64,000 nucleotides of DNA from Viola odorata (GCA_963691705.1 OY829537.1:71135352-71199351); one strand, 5' to 3'. Positions 1 to 11,425 are shown, counted from the stretch's first letter. Program-made: numbers and translations. Notes: generated from the sequence alone by a model not told the origin.

Positions 1-226
1 CGATTTTATAATATAATTGAATCCAAGTAACTCCAAATAATAGTGATTGGTTGAATTGATCATAGGTGTGTAACTTGAAATAATCAGAAGTGTGTTTAGG
101 AATTCTTTTTCTAGGATAATAATTAAGAAGCCGAGGATATAGTACAAATAGAAAAAACCAAATAATAAATATTTAAAAATGTTATGAATACCTATTAGCA
201 ATTTAGTCGGCAAATAAAATTAATAG
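1..226. other. AT-rich flank left of element A
   Basis: No coding signal. The stretch around 186-211 (GAATACCT, then CTATTAGCAATTTAGTCGGC) is similar to sequence just right of element A (CTATTACCAATTTAGTAGGC near 19450). The pre-insertion locus therefore probably carried a short degenerate direct repeat. Confidence 0.6.
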
Positions 227-231
227 CGAAT
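227..231. repeat. Left target-site duplication of element A (CGAAT)
   Basis: CGAAT directly precedes the 5' LTR and recurs directly after the 3' LTR at 19428-19432. A 5-bp duplication is what Ty3/gypsy integrases produce, so 232-19427 arrived as a single insertion. Confidence 0.93.
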
Positions 232-374
232 TGATAACTATCGATACCACAGAAGCGGCATCTCGACTACCCCCGTCGGGTGACCCGGACAGCCTACTGT
301 ACCTTCCGGGGCAGACGGGACGTTGTTCATGCCGCCCTTAGCCTGGCGGTCAGCCCTGGAATGGTCGACATCAG

Positions 375-375
<1 letters not shown>

Positions 376-405
<30 letters not shown>
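376..405 (+). repeat. G30 homopolymer in LTR
   Basis: Thirty uninterrupted G bases. The same site has 21 G in the 3' LTR (19024-19044) and 14 C (opposite strand) in copy D (51251-51264). The run could form a G-quadruplex and is a slippage-prone site; its exact length may also include sequencing error. Confidence 0.9.
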
Positions 406-407
<2 letters not shown>

Positions 408-451
408 CTCATGCGACATCCGCACGGCGGCATCCCATCCCAGGTCGTCCC

Positions 452-569
452 TGACGTCATCCCGCGTGACGTCACTCTATGGCACTCCAGCGACACGTAT
501 CACTCCAACGACATCTACCAGGGACTATTCCTACCCCTGTCGGTACACTCTTCCCTTTGTCTATAAATA
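452..569 (+). promoter_or_regulatory. LTR promoter: two bZIP-type palindromes and TATA box
   Basis: TGACGTCA occurs at 452-459 and 467-474, exactly 15 bp apart, followed by TATAAATA at 562-569. TGACGTCA contains the TGACG core bound by plant TGA/CREB-type bZIP factors. Position upstream of TATA in U3 fits an enhancer driving the genomic transcript. Factor binding is inferred. Confidence 0.65.
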
Positions 570-775
570 GCCTCACCTTTTCAGACAAGAGGGTAAGCTT
601 AAGATAGCGTACTGAACCCCTGCCACTTTTACTACTCACACTGACTTTGGCATTGGAGTGTTTACGCCGGAGACCCCCTCCGGCGCATTGCAGGTGACGA
701 AGGCCCCCAGTACAGTGTTCCCGACCGCCCCAGATCAAGCCAATCCTGCTCAGTACCCCTCGGACTCTTATCAAA

Positions 776-793
776 TGGTGCTTTCATTGAGAG
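776..793 (+). other. Primer binding site of element A
   Basis: TGGTGCTTTCATTGAGAG begins two bases after the LTR end. It begins with TGG, complementary to the CCA end of a tRNA. The priming tRNA was not identified. Confidence 0.6.
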
Positions 794-861
794 CTTTGGT
801 TGATTAAGTGAGTTTTCCTTAGTAACCAAGCTCTGTTTTTCTTTTTGAGAGTCGAAGGATC

Positions 862-2880
862 ATGGTTTCGGATTCAGAATCCACGCCCCCTCATACTCGT
901 GGCGGTCACGCGCGAAGGACACTTTTTTCCACGTCTTCGTCCAGTACGTATGTCACATCACCTGAAACCTCCTCTGCCCAGACAGAATTTCTTTTCGGAC
1001 TGAGAGTTGGCACATCGTTTTCTCAACCGGGTACCCCGTTTTCTCAAACGAGTACTCCGTTTTTACAAATGGGTTCCCTTGCTTCCTCAATGGGTGCCCC
1101 ATTTTCTTACGTGGGCAGATCCAGTCACTCCGTCCCTCCACTTGTAAGTTCTGGGAGGGATAACCTCGCTACTCCCTCGGTAAGCTCCATGTTAGCTCTT
1201 CGTGCCCACTTGGATTATTTGATCGGGATGGCCGCAGGCCCCACTTCTAGTACCGCGACATCAGGTGTGCCTCCTCGAGTTATTTTTACTCCATCTATCG
1301 TCGCTGATCGACCAGTATCGCCTCGACGCCAGATGAGTGTCCCTCTGACCTCACATGCGATAAGCACACCATTCGGCTTCGCGCAACTGGCGGGCGGACA
1401 GGAGGAGCACTACATACCGCGGATACCGCGGGTTCCTGTTTCTCAAGTAGAGCGGCCGCTAGATGAATACAGAGGGCGTTGGGACGGCAGAAGAGAGGGA
1501 GTCGGTAGAGAGGTATCAGGCAGTAGGAGGCGTCGATCCCGTTCACCCAGGAGCCGCAGCCGGTCTCCCCGGCAGCATCGCACCCTAGAGCCTCGAGGAC
1601 ACAGGCGACACCTGGACATGTCCCCTCCTCGTCATGATCGTGAGATCTTAGATGACACCGCTGGTCATCCTTTCACCTACCGTATAAGGCACCACAGGGT
1701 CGGCCGACGTGTCAAGCTCCCCACGGAGTCATACAACGGCACCAGAGACCCCATTTCACATCTCAACAAGGTGAAGGACTTCGTTCAGTTTCAGACGCAC
1801 ATCGACGCGGCGTTGTGTCAGATATTCGTCATGACATTGTCAGGAGTGGCTCGCCTCTGGTTTGAAGGGCTTCCCGCTCGATCAATTGACAATTTTCAGC
1901 AACTAGAGGTCAAGTTTAAGAGCCACTTCAGCACAACTATCCCTATTCGGAAATCCGCGGCAGCCTTGTTTGATATATGTAGAAAGCCAGAGGAGTCTTT
2001 GAATAGTTATCTGAGTCGCTTTGATACGGAAATGTCGTTGACCCCCGGTATCACTATTGATTTTGCTATAGAAGCTTTGAAGCAGAATTGTGGATATGGG
2101 AAGCTGAGAGATACGTTGATGGTGGACCCCCCAACGACCTTAGATGCGTTAACGTTGAAGGCCCACAATTATGCGAGAATGGAAGAGGAGTATAGAAGCA
2201 GGATGCGGGATACGCCCCAGAGCGCCCCTCCCGCTCCTGCGGCTCAAGCCAGTATGGCCCACGATACCCGTCCAGGTGATGAATACACCCAGCGAAAAGA
2301 TTACATTCCCAAGGCGTCGAGCCGCTAGAAGGGTAACTTCTCTAGAGGAAGGGGCGGCGGTCTGAATGTTCAGCGACAGGCGGATCCCCCTAAGGGTCGA
2401 ACATACGATCCCGAGCTTCCTCCCCTTACACTCCCGCGAGCGGAAATCTTAGCCATTATTCAGCAGCGGAACCTGCCGATTCGCTACCCCGCCCCTGTGA
2501 AGCCAGGGGTGGTCATGGGAGGAAGGGAAAACGCTTTTTTTAAATTCCATAAGGTTAAGGGGTATTCTACGGAGGCATGTAGGGAGTTAAAGTTGGCAAT
2601 AAAGCGACTGTTGGAAGAAGGCTACCTTGGAGAGTTTGCCACTCGAATGAGAGAAGAAACCAGGAGCGACCCCCCGCGCGGAGCACTAGGCGACCATCAA
2701 TTGCCTCCTCCCCCTAGGAGCGGCGGAACTTCTGGCACAAGGGGGAAAGAGTTGCTGATGATGCATGATGAGGATATTCCCATCATCAACATTATTCCTG
2801 GACGAGATTACCCCAACAACGCTCCTGACTGGAGAGAAGCGAAAACGGGAAGACCAGCCGACAAAAAAGGGAGCGATTGA
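862..2880 (+). pseudogene. gag: gag of element A (one in-frame stop)
   Basis: Gag forms the capsid shell of the virus-like particle. The ATG at 862 opens a frame of 488 codons to a TAG at 2326. The same frame continues past it to 2880, so the TAG probably replaced a CAG codon. Residues about 218-240 are Arg/Ser-rich. Residues about 285-430 match the retrotransposon gag (PF03732-type) domain, with the usual Trp-Phe and Phe-x-x-His-Phe landmarks. Near 2542-2583 lies the Tat-type zinc-knuckle position, normally Cys-x2-His-x4-His-x4-Cys. Here the first Cys is Phe and the second His is Tyr, so zinc binding is doubtful. Gag ends in frame 1 while pol is in frame 2, with an overlap before 2880. That could be a genuine gag-pol frameshift or an indel. 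Confidence 0.85.
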
Positions 2881-5800
2881 TGCGCTGGACAGGATGGTAA
2901 TATCTTTTTCGGAAGAGGATGAGAAGGGCGTCGTCTTCCCTCATAATGATGCGTTAGTAGTCACACCGGTTATTGGGAGCCACGGGGTGCGAAGGACCCT
3001 CATTGATAACGGCAGTGCGGTAAATCTATTCTCGTTGGAAGCATATAATCTCATGAAACGCCCTGCTAACGAACTGGCGCCCTGCAAGAAACCAATTATT
3101 GGAGTGGACGGCATCCCTATACCTGTAATTGGAATCACAGCGCTGCCTGTGTATTTCAGAGAAGACGCGTCGAAACGATCAGAAGAATTGACGTTCTTGG
3201 TCGTAGATCTCATCCTACCGTATAATGCCATTCTAGGCCGGCCATTCCGCAATCGTTTTGGGGCCGCGGTATCTCAGAAACATCTCAGGATGAAATACCC
3301 CTCGTGGGAAGGGGTAGTATCGATCAAAGGCGACCAAAAGCTAGTCGTCGAGTGCTACTCGCTCATGATTCAAAAAAGCTATGATCAATATGTATGTGTG
3401 GCAGCGGACCCCTACGAGCAAAGGGATGAAAGGCGAACCCAGCCAGTAGATGCGATGGTACCCATCCCTGTCCAAGGTGATGATAAGGCGAGCTTCCAAG
3501 CTAGCGACAAGCTGACCCTTGAAGAGAGAGCACAATTGGCTCGGTTGTTGAACAAGTGCAAAGGAGAGTTCGCGTGGAAACCAGCGGACATGCCTGGCGT
3601 GTCCAGGGAAGTGGCTGAGCATCGACTCAATGTCGACCCACACGCCACGCCAGTTCAACAGAAGCGGCGAGCATTCTCCGCGGAAAAGGCGGTGGTGATT
3701 GATAAGGAGATAGCGAAATTCTCAGATGCGGGATTCATCCGAGAAGTTCAATATCCCACTTGGCTGGCCAACCCCATCTTAGTCCGCAAGCCCAACGGAG
3801 ATTGGCGCATGTGCATTGATTTCACCAACTTGAACGACGCTTGTCCTAAGGATTGTTATCCGCTCCCTCGGATTGATCAGTTGGTCGATCAAGCGGCAGG
3901 GTACGCGTATTTGAGTTCCCTAGACGCCAATTCGGGATACCATCAAATTACTATGGCCAAGGAGGATGAGGAAAAGATGGCATTTATAACCTCGAAGGCC
4001 ACCTATTGCTACACGGCAATGCCGTTCGGCTTAGAGAACGCAGGGGCGACCTTCCAGCGTATGGCCAACAAAGTGTTTGAAAAACAAATCGGGAGAAATG
4101 TAGAAGCATACGTAGACGATGTACTGGTCAAGAGCAGAAGTTTCAATGACCATTTGGCCAATTTGCAGGAAGTGTTTGATACGTTAAGGAAGTACCAGAT
4201 AAAGTTGAACCCCCGCAAGTGCGTGTTCGCATTTCAGACGGGAAAATTCCTCGGGTATGTGGTAAGCCAAAAGGGCATCCAACCGAACCCATCAAAGATT
4301 AAGGCTATCCATGATATGGTATCGCCGTGAACCCTTCAGGAGGTTCAGAGATTGACAGGACGCGTCATTGCTCTAGGACGGTTCATCTCTAAGCAGGGCG
4401 AGAAGTGCCTGCCGTTCTTCAAAGTTATAGGCAAGAAAGCTCCTTTTGGGTGGACACAAGAATGCGAAGAGGCGTTCATGAGTTTGAAAGCTTACTTGTC
4501 GTCCAACTTGGTGCTAACACGACCAGAGCCGGGCGACACTTTATTTTTGTACCTTGGCGTCGCGGACGAAGTGGTCAGTGTTGTTCTGGTTCGGGAGGAT
4601 AATTACGCCCACCGACCCGTCTCCTTCGTCAGTCATGTGTTAAAAGATGCCGAGGTGCAGTACACCCACCTCGAGAAGGTGGCGTTCGCCCTGATACAGT
4701 CCACACGAAAGATGGACAGATATTTTCAGGCCCATCCGGTCATCGTGCTCACGGACCAGCCTTTGAGAAGGATTTTCAGGAAACCAGAATCCTCGGGGAG
4801 GATGTTGATCTGGTCAATTGAGCTAGAGCAATATGGACTACAATACAAAGCTCGGCCGTCCGTAAAAGCTCAGGTTTTGGCAGATTTCATAGCCGAGTGC
4901 ACATTTACTGGGGATAAGGTGGCGGAGCCGCTAGAGAAGAAAGAAAGTGATGCAAAGGTCCCACTCTTAGAGGTCCCAGCGGACATATGGGTCATCTATG
5001 TAGATGGCGCCAAAAATCAGGAGCTGGCGGGAGTTGGAATATACATGGTCAGGCCACACGATGTGCAGGTGTGGCACGCCATCAGAATCCTACAACCGCT
5101 GTCCAACAACGCAGCAAAATATGAAGCGTTATTGGCGGGGCTTAGAGTAGGAAGGAATCTCTTCGCCAAAGCTGAGAATGACCTGGTAGCTGGAGCCCCA
5201 CGGTTGATAATGTGAGGGGACTCCAAGTTGATAATTGATCAAGTCTTGGGACATTCCCAAGCTAGAGAACCGATCATGGTGCAATACCTCTCGAAAATGA
5301 AAAGGGAGTTGGCAGAAATGGAACAAAGCGATGTGTGTGTCACTTTCGTACACATCCCGCGGGAGGATAATACCGAGGCGGATAGTCTTGCCAAGATGGC
5401 AGCCAACCAGGAGGCCGCTATTCCAGAGGGCGTGTACTATGAAGAAAGGTCATTGCCGTCCTTCATGGAGGAACAGTTGTCGCTATGTGTAGAGGAGATC
5501 GAAAAGGATTGGAGGATCCCTATGATAAAATATTTGAAGCATGACGAGCTCCCAAACGACTGTGTAGAAAAGAAAAAAGTATTGAAGCAAGCGACGAGGT
5601 GCACTTATTATGATGGGGCGCTAATTCGGAGATGCTTCTTGCACCCGGCCGCAAAATGCATAACGGAACAAGAAGGCCTCCATACCCTGCGTGAGATCCA
5701 TGAGGGCATCTGCGGCATGCATGTGTCGGGTGGTACCATGGCCGCACAGGTGTTTCAGTCAGGATTCTATTGGCCCACTATTCGCAGGGATTGTAACAAC

Positions 5801-6745
5801 TTTGTGCAGTCGTGCCATAGATGTCAAGAATTTTCCAAAATCCCTCGACGACCTGCCACTGAAATATCTCAGATCGTGGCACCTTGTCCTTTTGCTAAGT
5901 GCGGAATCGATATTTTAGGCCCTTTTCCTAAGGCAAGGTCCCAACTGAAATTTGTAATTGTGGCAGTGGATTACTTTACTAAATGGGCAGAAGCAGAAGC
6001 GGTAGCCACTATTACGATGGAAAAGGTATGACACTTCTTTAAGCACCAAGTGATCATGTGCTTCGGGGTGCCTCGCGTGCTAGTTAGTGACAACGGGGCG
6101 CAATTTACCAGCCGCTTCTTCAAGGAGCAATGCGAAGAATTTCAGATTGAACAGAGGTTCTCCTTTGTGGCGCATCCCCAGACTAATGGCCAGGCGGAGG
6201 TGACCAACCGAAGCATTCTGAGAGGCATCAAGAAAAATTTGGAGGGGTCGAAAAAGAAGTCGCCAGATGAGTTACCCTATGTAATATGGGCTTACCGCAT
6301 GACCGTCAAAACAAGTACGGGTGAGACGCCCTTTGCGATGGCTTTTGGTACTGAAGCGGTAACGCCTGTCAAAATTGGCACCCTAAGCTTGAGGGTGGAA
6401 TATTTCAAGGAGGAATTAAATGAGGAGAGATTATGAGCTAACCTTGACATGCTCCCTGAGGCGCGCGAGGAAGCTCTCTTGAAAATAATGCACTACAAAA
6501 GAAGAATGGCACGGTATCACAGCAGACATGTTAAGGAGCGGCTGCTCAAAGCGGGAGACCTCGTGTTCAGGGATAAACGAGCGGCGGGTCAACGAATGTG
6601 GAAGCTCAACTCAAACTGGGAAGGCCCGTACCGCGTCACTCGTGTTATCGGAAAGGGGGCGTATCACCTCGAAACGGTTGACGGTACTCCCTTACCTAAC
6701 TCTTGGAATATTGCTAGATTAAAATTGTATCATGCTAGAATATGA
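2860..6745 (+). pseudogene. pol: pol of element A: protease, RT, RNase H, archaeal-type RNase H, integrase (four TGA stops)
   Basis: One frame runs from about 2860 to 6745. Protease: DNGS near 3000 (the usual Tat form of the aspartic motif). RT: residues from about 3660, with catalytic YVDD at 4109-4120. The Ty3-type RNase H (about 4380-4900) has lost its first Asp, as is usual in Tat. A second RNase H (about 4975-5400) keeps the Asp-Glu-Asp-Asp set, including VDG and GDS. Integrase: CHRC zinc finger near 5810, GID near 5910, SDNG near 6086 and the Glu in QAEV near 6195; the DDE set is complete. In-frame TGA codons lie at 4328, 5213, 6029 and 6434. Copy D has CGA, CGA, TGG and CGA at these places, so all four are single transitions. 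Confidence 0.9.
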
Positions 6746-7285
6746 CATGCCGTTGAGCATGGTTTTGAAACTTGTGAAATATGACATGCCGTTGAGCATG
6801 GTTTTGAAATTTGTGAAATTTGACATGCCGTTGAGAAACTTGTGAAATATGACATGTCGTTGAGCATGGTTTTGAAATTTGTGAAATTTGACATGCCGTT
6901 GAGCATGGTTTTGAAACTTGTGAAATATGACATGCCGTTGAGCATGGTCTTTGAAATTGAAATTTTGACATGCCGCGGGCATGGTCTTTGAAATTGTAAT
7001 TTTGACATGCTGCGGGCATGGTCTTTGAAATTGAAATTTTGACATGCCGCGGGCATGGTCTTTGAAATTGAAATTTTGACATGCCGAGGGCATGGTCTTT
7101 GAAATTGAAATTTTGACATGCCGCGGGCATGGTCTTTGAAATTGAAATTTTGACATGCCGCGGGCATGGTCTTTGAAATTGAAATTTTGACATGCCGCGG
7201 GCATAGTCTTTGAAATTGAAATTTTGACATGCCGCGGGCATGGTCTTTGAAATTGAAATTTCGACATGCCGTGGGCATGGTCTAA
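6745..7285 (+). repeat. Palindromic minisatellite directly after integrase
   Basis: It starts at the integrase stop codon. First come about five to six copies of a 39-bp unit (6745 to about 6950), then about nine copies of a 37-bp unit (about 6950-7285). Each 37-bp unit contains the inverted repeat CATGCC-GCG-GGCATG; the 39-bp unit has a looser CATGC...GCATG form. Copy D has the same two unit types with other copy numbers. Tandem arrays in the 3' region are known for Tat/Ogre elements and can seed satellites. Confidence 0.9.
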
Positions 7286-8254
7286 CAATTGTTGTGGAAA
7301 TATTTCTTGTTCCTTGTTGGTTGTCTGTGTAATGTGCAGATAACAAGGAAAGGAGGATGTCGGGGGTTGTCGCGCCCCGAAAATTAAAAATTCGCGAGTG
7401 TGCAACAAAATTTGAGACCTTCAGATGCTCGGCGTAAAAGGACGCCTAGCAGCATGCAATGAAGTCGCCACCCTAATTTGGTTGCTAGGTTTAGGGAACC
7501 TTAATCGTCATGGCATAAGAAATATAATAAGTAAAAAAACTAAAGGCACAAAAAAAGGGGTCTAGACCCCAGACAAAAGGTTCGGGGTCGTATTATGGTC
7601 TCAGGAAGGTGTTAGGCACCCGAGTCACATTCGAAAACGGTTACCGGTTGATGAGAGAGGTGTTTTTAAAAGATGTTTGATAAAATGCGTTTTGAAAAGG
7701 GGGACCCTTAGAGGAATCGTCACTTTAGTCTTTTTTATGATCGTGACCGTTCAGGAATAATAAAAAGACCTTTCGGACGGGGTTACCGTTTATCAAGATT
7801 GATCGATTATTCCTGACCGTAACGTGATGGGACTGAATTTTCTGCAAGACTGAATGAGCGCCCTCTATGTCATCATCGGTCCATGCATGATTAAATTAAT
7901 TACTACGTGGTCCTAACATGGATTGCTAACAGCGTACAAATTTAAATGATGGATTTTTTGAAGTGGAAAACTGGTGTGGGATCGAAAGTCCCCATGTACA
8001 TGCAGTCAATATAAGCGAGAATTTAAAATCATATGAACATGTCATTTTACGCAACTCTTTAAAAACGTTGTTCATGTGGGTTGATTTTAATTCTAGCAGT
8101 TCTATATATCATGCGTACGATTGATATTTGCGAGAAGCGTTGAATAAATAAAAAGGAATTGAAAGGCGTACTTGCGAGCGAAGCTTGAAATTAAAACCTA
8201 CAAAATGAGAGTGTTAGTGATAGCTCGAAAAATAAATAGGCAATTTTATGAGTG

Positions 8255-8875
8255 CGAAAATTTAAATGACAGTTGATTGCATGCGAGAAATGAGGGATTT
8301 GACGCATGCGAAAATTAAATGCTGAGTTGATTGCATGCGAAAAATGATGAATTTAACGCATACGAAAATTAAATGCTACATAGATTGTATGCGAAAAATG
8401 ATTGATTTTAAGCATACGAGAATTTAAATGCTACGTGGATTGCATGCGAAAAATGATTGATTTTAAGCATACGAGAATTTAAAAGCTACGTGGATTGCAT
8501 GCGAAAAATGATTGATTTTAAGCATACGAGAATTTAAAGGCTACGTTGATTGCATGCGAAAAATGATTGATTTTATGCATACGAAAATTAAATGCTACGT
8601 GGATTGCATGCGAAAAATGATTGATTTTACGCATGCGAGAATGTAAACGCTACGTTGATTGCATGCGAAAAATGATCAATTTTAAGCATACGAGAATTTA
8701 ATGGCTACGTTGATTGCATGCGAAAAATGATTGATTTTACGCATACAAAAATTAAAATGCTACGTTGATTGCATGCGAAAAATGATTGATTTTACGCATA
8801 CGAAAATTAAAATGCTACGTTGATTGCATGCAAAAAATGATGGATTTTACGCATACGAAAAATGAAATGCAGAAA
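8255..8875 (-). repeat. Minisatellite, about 55-58 bp unit, in the nested LTR
   Basis: About eleven imperfect copies of a unit with GATTGCATGCGAAAAATGAT and an A/T-rich tail. The B-element LTRs carry fewer, more diverged copies of the reverse complement (27640-27980). The array expansion explains much of the extra length of this LTR. Confidence 0.85.
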
Positions 8876-8878
8876 AAG

Positions 8879-9500
8879 AGTTTGAGGATTTGCAGAAAAT
8901 AAAACGTGTTGATAATGCAGAGAATAAGCAGTTGGATATTTGCAGAAAATAAACAGTTGATATTTGCAGAAAATAAACAGTTGATATTTGCGGAAGAATT
9001 TCCAGCAGTCTTTGCGAAAAATTAAAGCAGTTGATATTTACGAGAATTAAGATGCGACCGACCATATAGGCGGTATATTGAATTTAAATTGCCGAAAGTA
9101 AATTGCAAAAAATTAAAGTGCAGAAGAGTAAAGTGCGGAAAATTAAAGTGCGGAAAATTAAAGTGCGGAAAAGTAAAGTGCGGAAAATTAAACAGTTGAT
9201 AATTTGCGGAAGGATTTCCAGCAGTTTGCGAAAAATTAAAGCAGTTGAATATTTACGAGAATTAAAATGCGACCGACCATATAGGCGGTATATTGAATTT
9301 AAATTGCCGAAAGTAAATTGCGAATAAGTAAAATGCGTAAAAGTAAAGTGCGGAAAATCAAACAGTTGATAATTTGCGGAAGGATTTCCAGCAGTTTGCG
9401 AAAAATTAAAGCAGTTGAATATTTACGAAAATTAAAAGCAGTTGATAATTTGCAGAAAGTTAAATGACAACCGACCATATAGGCGGTAAATTAAATGACT
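8879..9500 (-). repeat. Higher-order repeat in the nested LTR
   Basis: Short 24-25 bp units (CAGTTGATATTTGCAGAAAA type) are embedded in a longer block ending GACCGACCATATAGGCGGTA. The block occurs three times, beginning near 9002, 9207 and 9387. The single-copy version lies in the B LTRs near 27330 and 46550. Confidence 0.8.
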
Positions 9501-10605
9501 GAAATTGAATCGCTGAATATAAACGACTGAAGTTAAATAACATAAAAATAAATATCACGATAAGCAATAAGCATTTCATGTATACATAAAAACGATTAAA
9601 TAAACAAGTTGACGCAAGAATGAGCATACGAAATATTTTACAAAAAAGTGAACTAAACAATCCATGTACGAAGTATAGAAAAAATAGCACGTATCATGAA
9701 GAATAATTATACGAAGCATGCGAGCATTTTACGTAAAAAAATAACGAATCGAAAGACTCGGAAAAATATAAATGGGTTGGGCCCAGCTTAAAATTTGGAG
9801 AGATGGGCCAGGAACAATTCCTGGCCCAAGGGAATTAATTTAAATGGTGATGGGCCAAGCCTATCACCTTTCTTTCATTTCCTCGCGCGAAGGGCCGATT
9901 GGCCCAAGTCTTCATCTTCAACCTCATGTCGTCGGCGCCACTGCCGGCGACGGAGGTGACGAACCAGGCGACCAATTCGCCTGGTTCTTGGCCCGAAAGG
10001 AGCCTCTCCCTTTCAACAACACAGCCATACAATCACAGCAACGTAAATCCCGACCAAACAGTGGCAATTGCAACGGCAACAATAATGCATATTAATTCAT
10101 TTACTTAGCAAATAAAAACTTCAAGCATTCGAACAATTTAATCGGTGCTAGTGTGATGAAATGAACTTAAAACTCAAGCAATTGGAACGAATTTGAGCAG
10201 TTAAATGATTATCTAAAGCATGAATGAAAATTAAAGACGGAAGCAACAAGTGAGAGAGAGGGAAAAAGCTTACAGTGCTTGCCGAGAGTAAGAGGGGATC
10301 GAGTGCAAGGAACGTGGTTCAGCTAGTACGTGAATTGGTCCGGAAATGGAGAGGGACAGTGTTGTTTTCTTGCAAAATTTTTGGACCTCTTTTACGAAGG
10401 ATGAAAGCTTGTATTTATAGGCAAAATCGCGTGGATGGCCGGACGAGGGAGCTGCGCGTGGTGGCTAGGGGAGGCGTGATGATGGCGGAGGTGATAGGGG
10501 GCTACGGGTTGGCTAGGACGCGATGAGAGCAGGTGGCTTGGGCGAGGACTTCGCTGCCTTGCTCGTGCGTGCACTGTGCATGTGCACCATGCTAGATAAT
10601 TCAAG

Positions 10606-10651
10606 GGTCATTGATCTGGTTGACTTTCCTTGGTTGACCAGATCAATGGCC
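10606..10651 (-). repeat. Conserved inverted repeat in the nested LTR
   Basis: Arms CATTGATCTGGT (10609-10620) and ACCAGATCAATG (10637-10648) are perfect complements around a 16-base loop. The B LTRs have the same hairpin with a changed but still paired base. It lies about 200 bp upstream of the minus-strand TATA box. Confidence 0.75.
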
Positions 10652-11214
10652 ATGATTAAATGGCCTTTCATCTGATTTAAATGGCCTCGAGCCGGTTCCC
10701 GTGAACAAACGTTCTGACTTTTCGAGCCGCAGGTACCGTCGCGTAGAGAAAAATGCGACGGGTTTAACCATCTACAGCGAATGACGAGAATTTTTCATTT
10801 AACGCGTTTATTTTCTCATTCAAAAACGTGAAACGTTTGAACGGAAAAATAATAACGTTACGCCGAAAATTACACAAAACGATGTAGACCGTTGCGAGCG
10901 AAAAAAAAGCTAGCAACTAGTTGATGGAAAACATTTTAAAGTCAAGCTATTGTCCGAGCGAACTTGCTCGGGTCCAATAAAAGCTCGAATAAAATTAATA
11001 ATAAAATAATAAAAACACTAAAAAAATGCGCAAAAATATAAAAAATCCTAAAATTCATGTGATGACCTAAAACGAAGAAAAAACTAGCAAACGACTGCCG
11101 GATAGTTAAAAATGTGATTTTTTAAGCTAAAAATAATAATGATAATAATAATGAAAATACGTGACGAAAAATTAAAATTGTGGGAAGAGTACGGGACACG
11201 AGCGACATTGGGGG

Positions 11215-11425
11215 AGATCGCGCGGCAATGCCCCAAGGTAATTAAGATTTTTTGATAATATGTCGCTATTAACAAGTGATAAGTGAAAATGTACAGAAAA
11301 TTCGGCACAAACGACATCTTTGGGGGATCGTGCTAAGTAAGAAAGGAGCACGCGCGGCAATGCCCCAAGGTAATTAAGATTTTTCGATGATATGTCGCTA
11401 CTAACAAAGTGATAAGTAAAAATGT
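11215..11425. repeat. Two tandem copies, 132 bp apart, 3' of antisense gene iv
   Basis: CGCGGCAATGCCCCAAGG followed by a common AT-rich tail starts at 11221 and again at 11353. The same duplication is in copy D (about 58860-59090). It lies between the sense and antisense transcription units. Confidence 0.8.

Larger units (their letters stand above)
232..773 (+). repeat. 5' LTR of element A
   Basis: 542 bp, TG...CA. It matches 18881-19427 and, inverted, 50867-51407. It contains a 30-base G run, two TGACGTCA palindromes 15 bp apart and a TATAAATA box, so U3 ends near 600. It differs from the 3' LTR by a handful of substitutions, the G-run length and one missing 15-bp unit with a TGACGTCA site. 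Confidence 0.95.
7368..11177 (-). mobile_element. Inverted, truncated Ogre-type solo LTR nested in element A
   Basis: Begins TGTCGCGCCCCGAAAATT, the reverse complement of the end of the B-element LTR, and stays similar along its length up to about 11177. It is therefore an LTR of the B family lying antisense in A. It lacks the first ~161 bp of the LTR (the part equal to 25675-25835). Compared with copy D, about 556 bp of A (the equivalent of 59112-59667) is also missing at this place. No target duplication can be found. It is longer than the B LTRs because of expanded minisatellites. A TATAAATA box on the minus strand lies at 10412-10419. Confidence 0.88.

Noticed and set aside
472..774. 100-codon minus-strand frame in the LTR, open in all three LTR copies
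   Set aside because: The copies are recent, so shared openness is expected; it crosses the promoter and has no recognised family.
2765..2880. Programmed gag-pol frameshift in element A
   Set aside because: The overlap is suggestive, but the D copy is outside the window here, so an indel cannot be excluded.
6719..7408. Three overlapping long frames on the minus strand (up to 229 codons) with repeated HVKISIS/KTMPAACQNF
   Set aside because: They are the minisatellite read in three frames; unit lengths without stops give open frames automatically.
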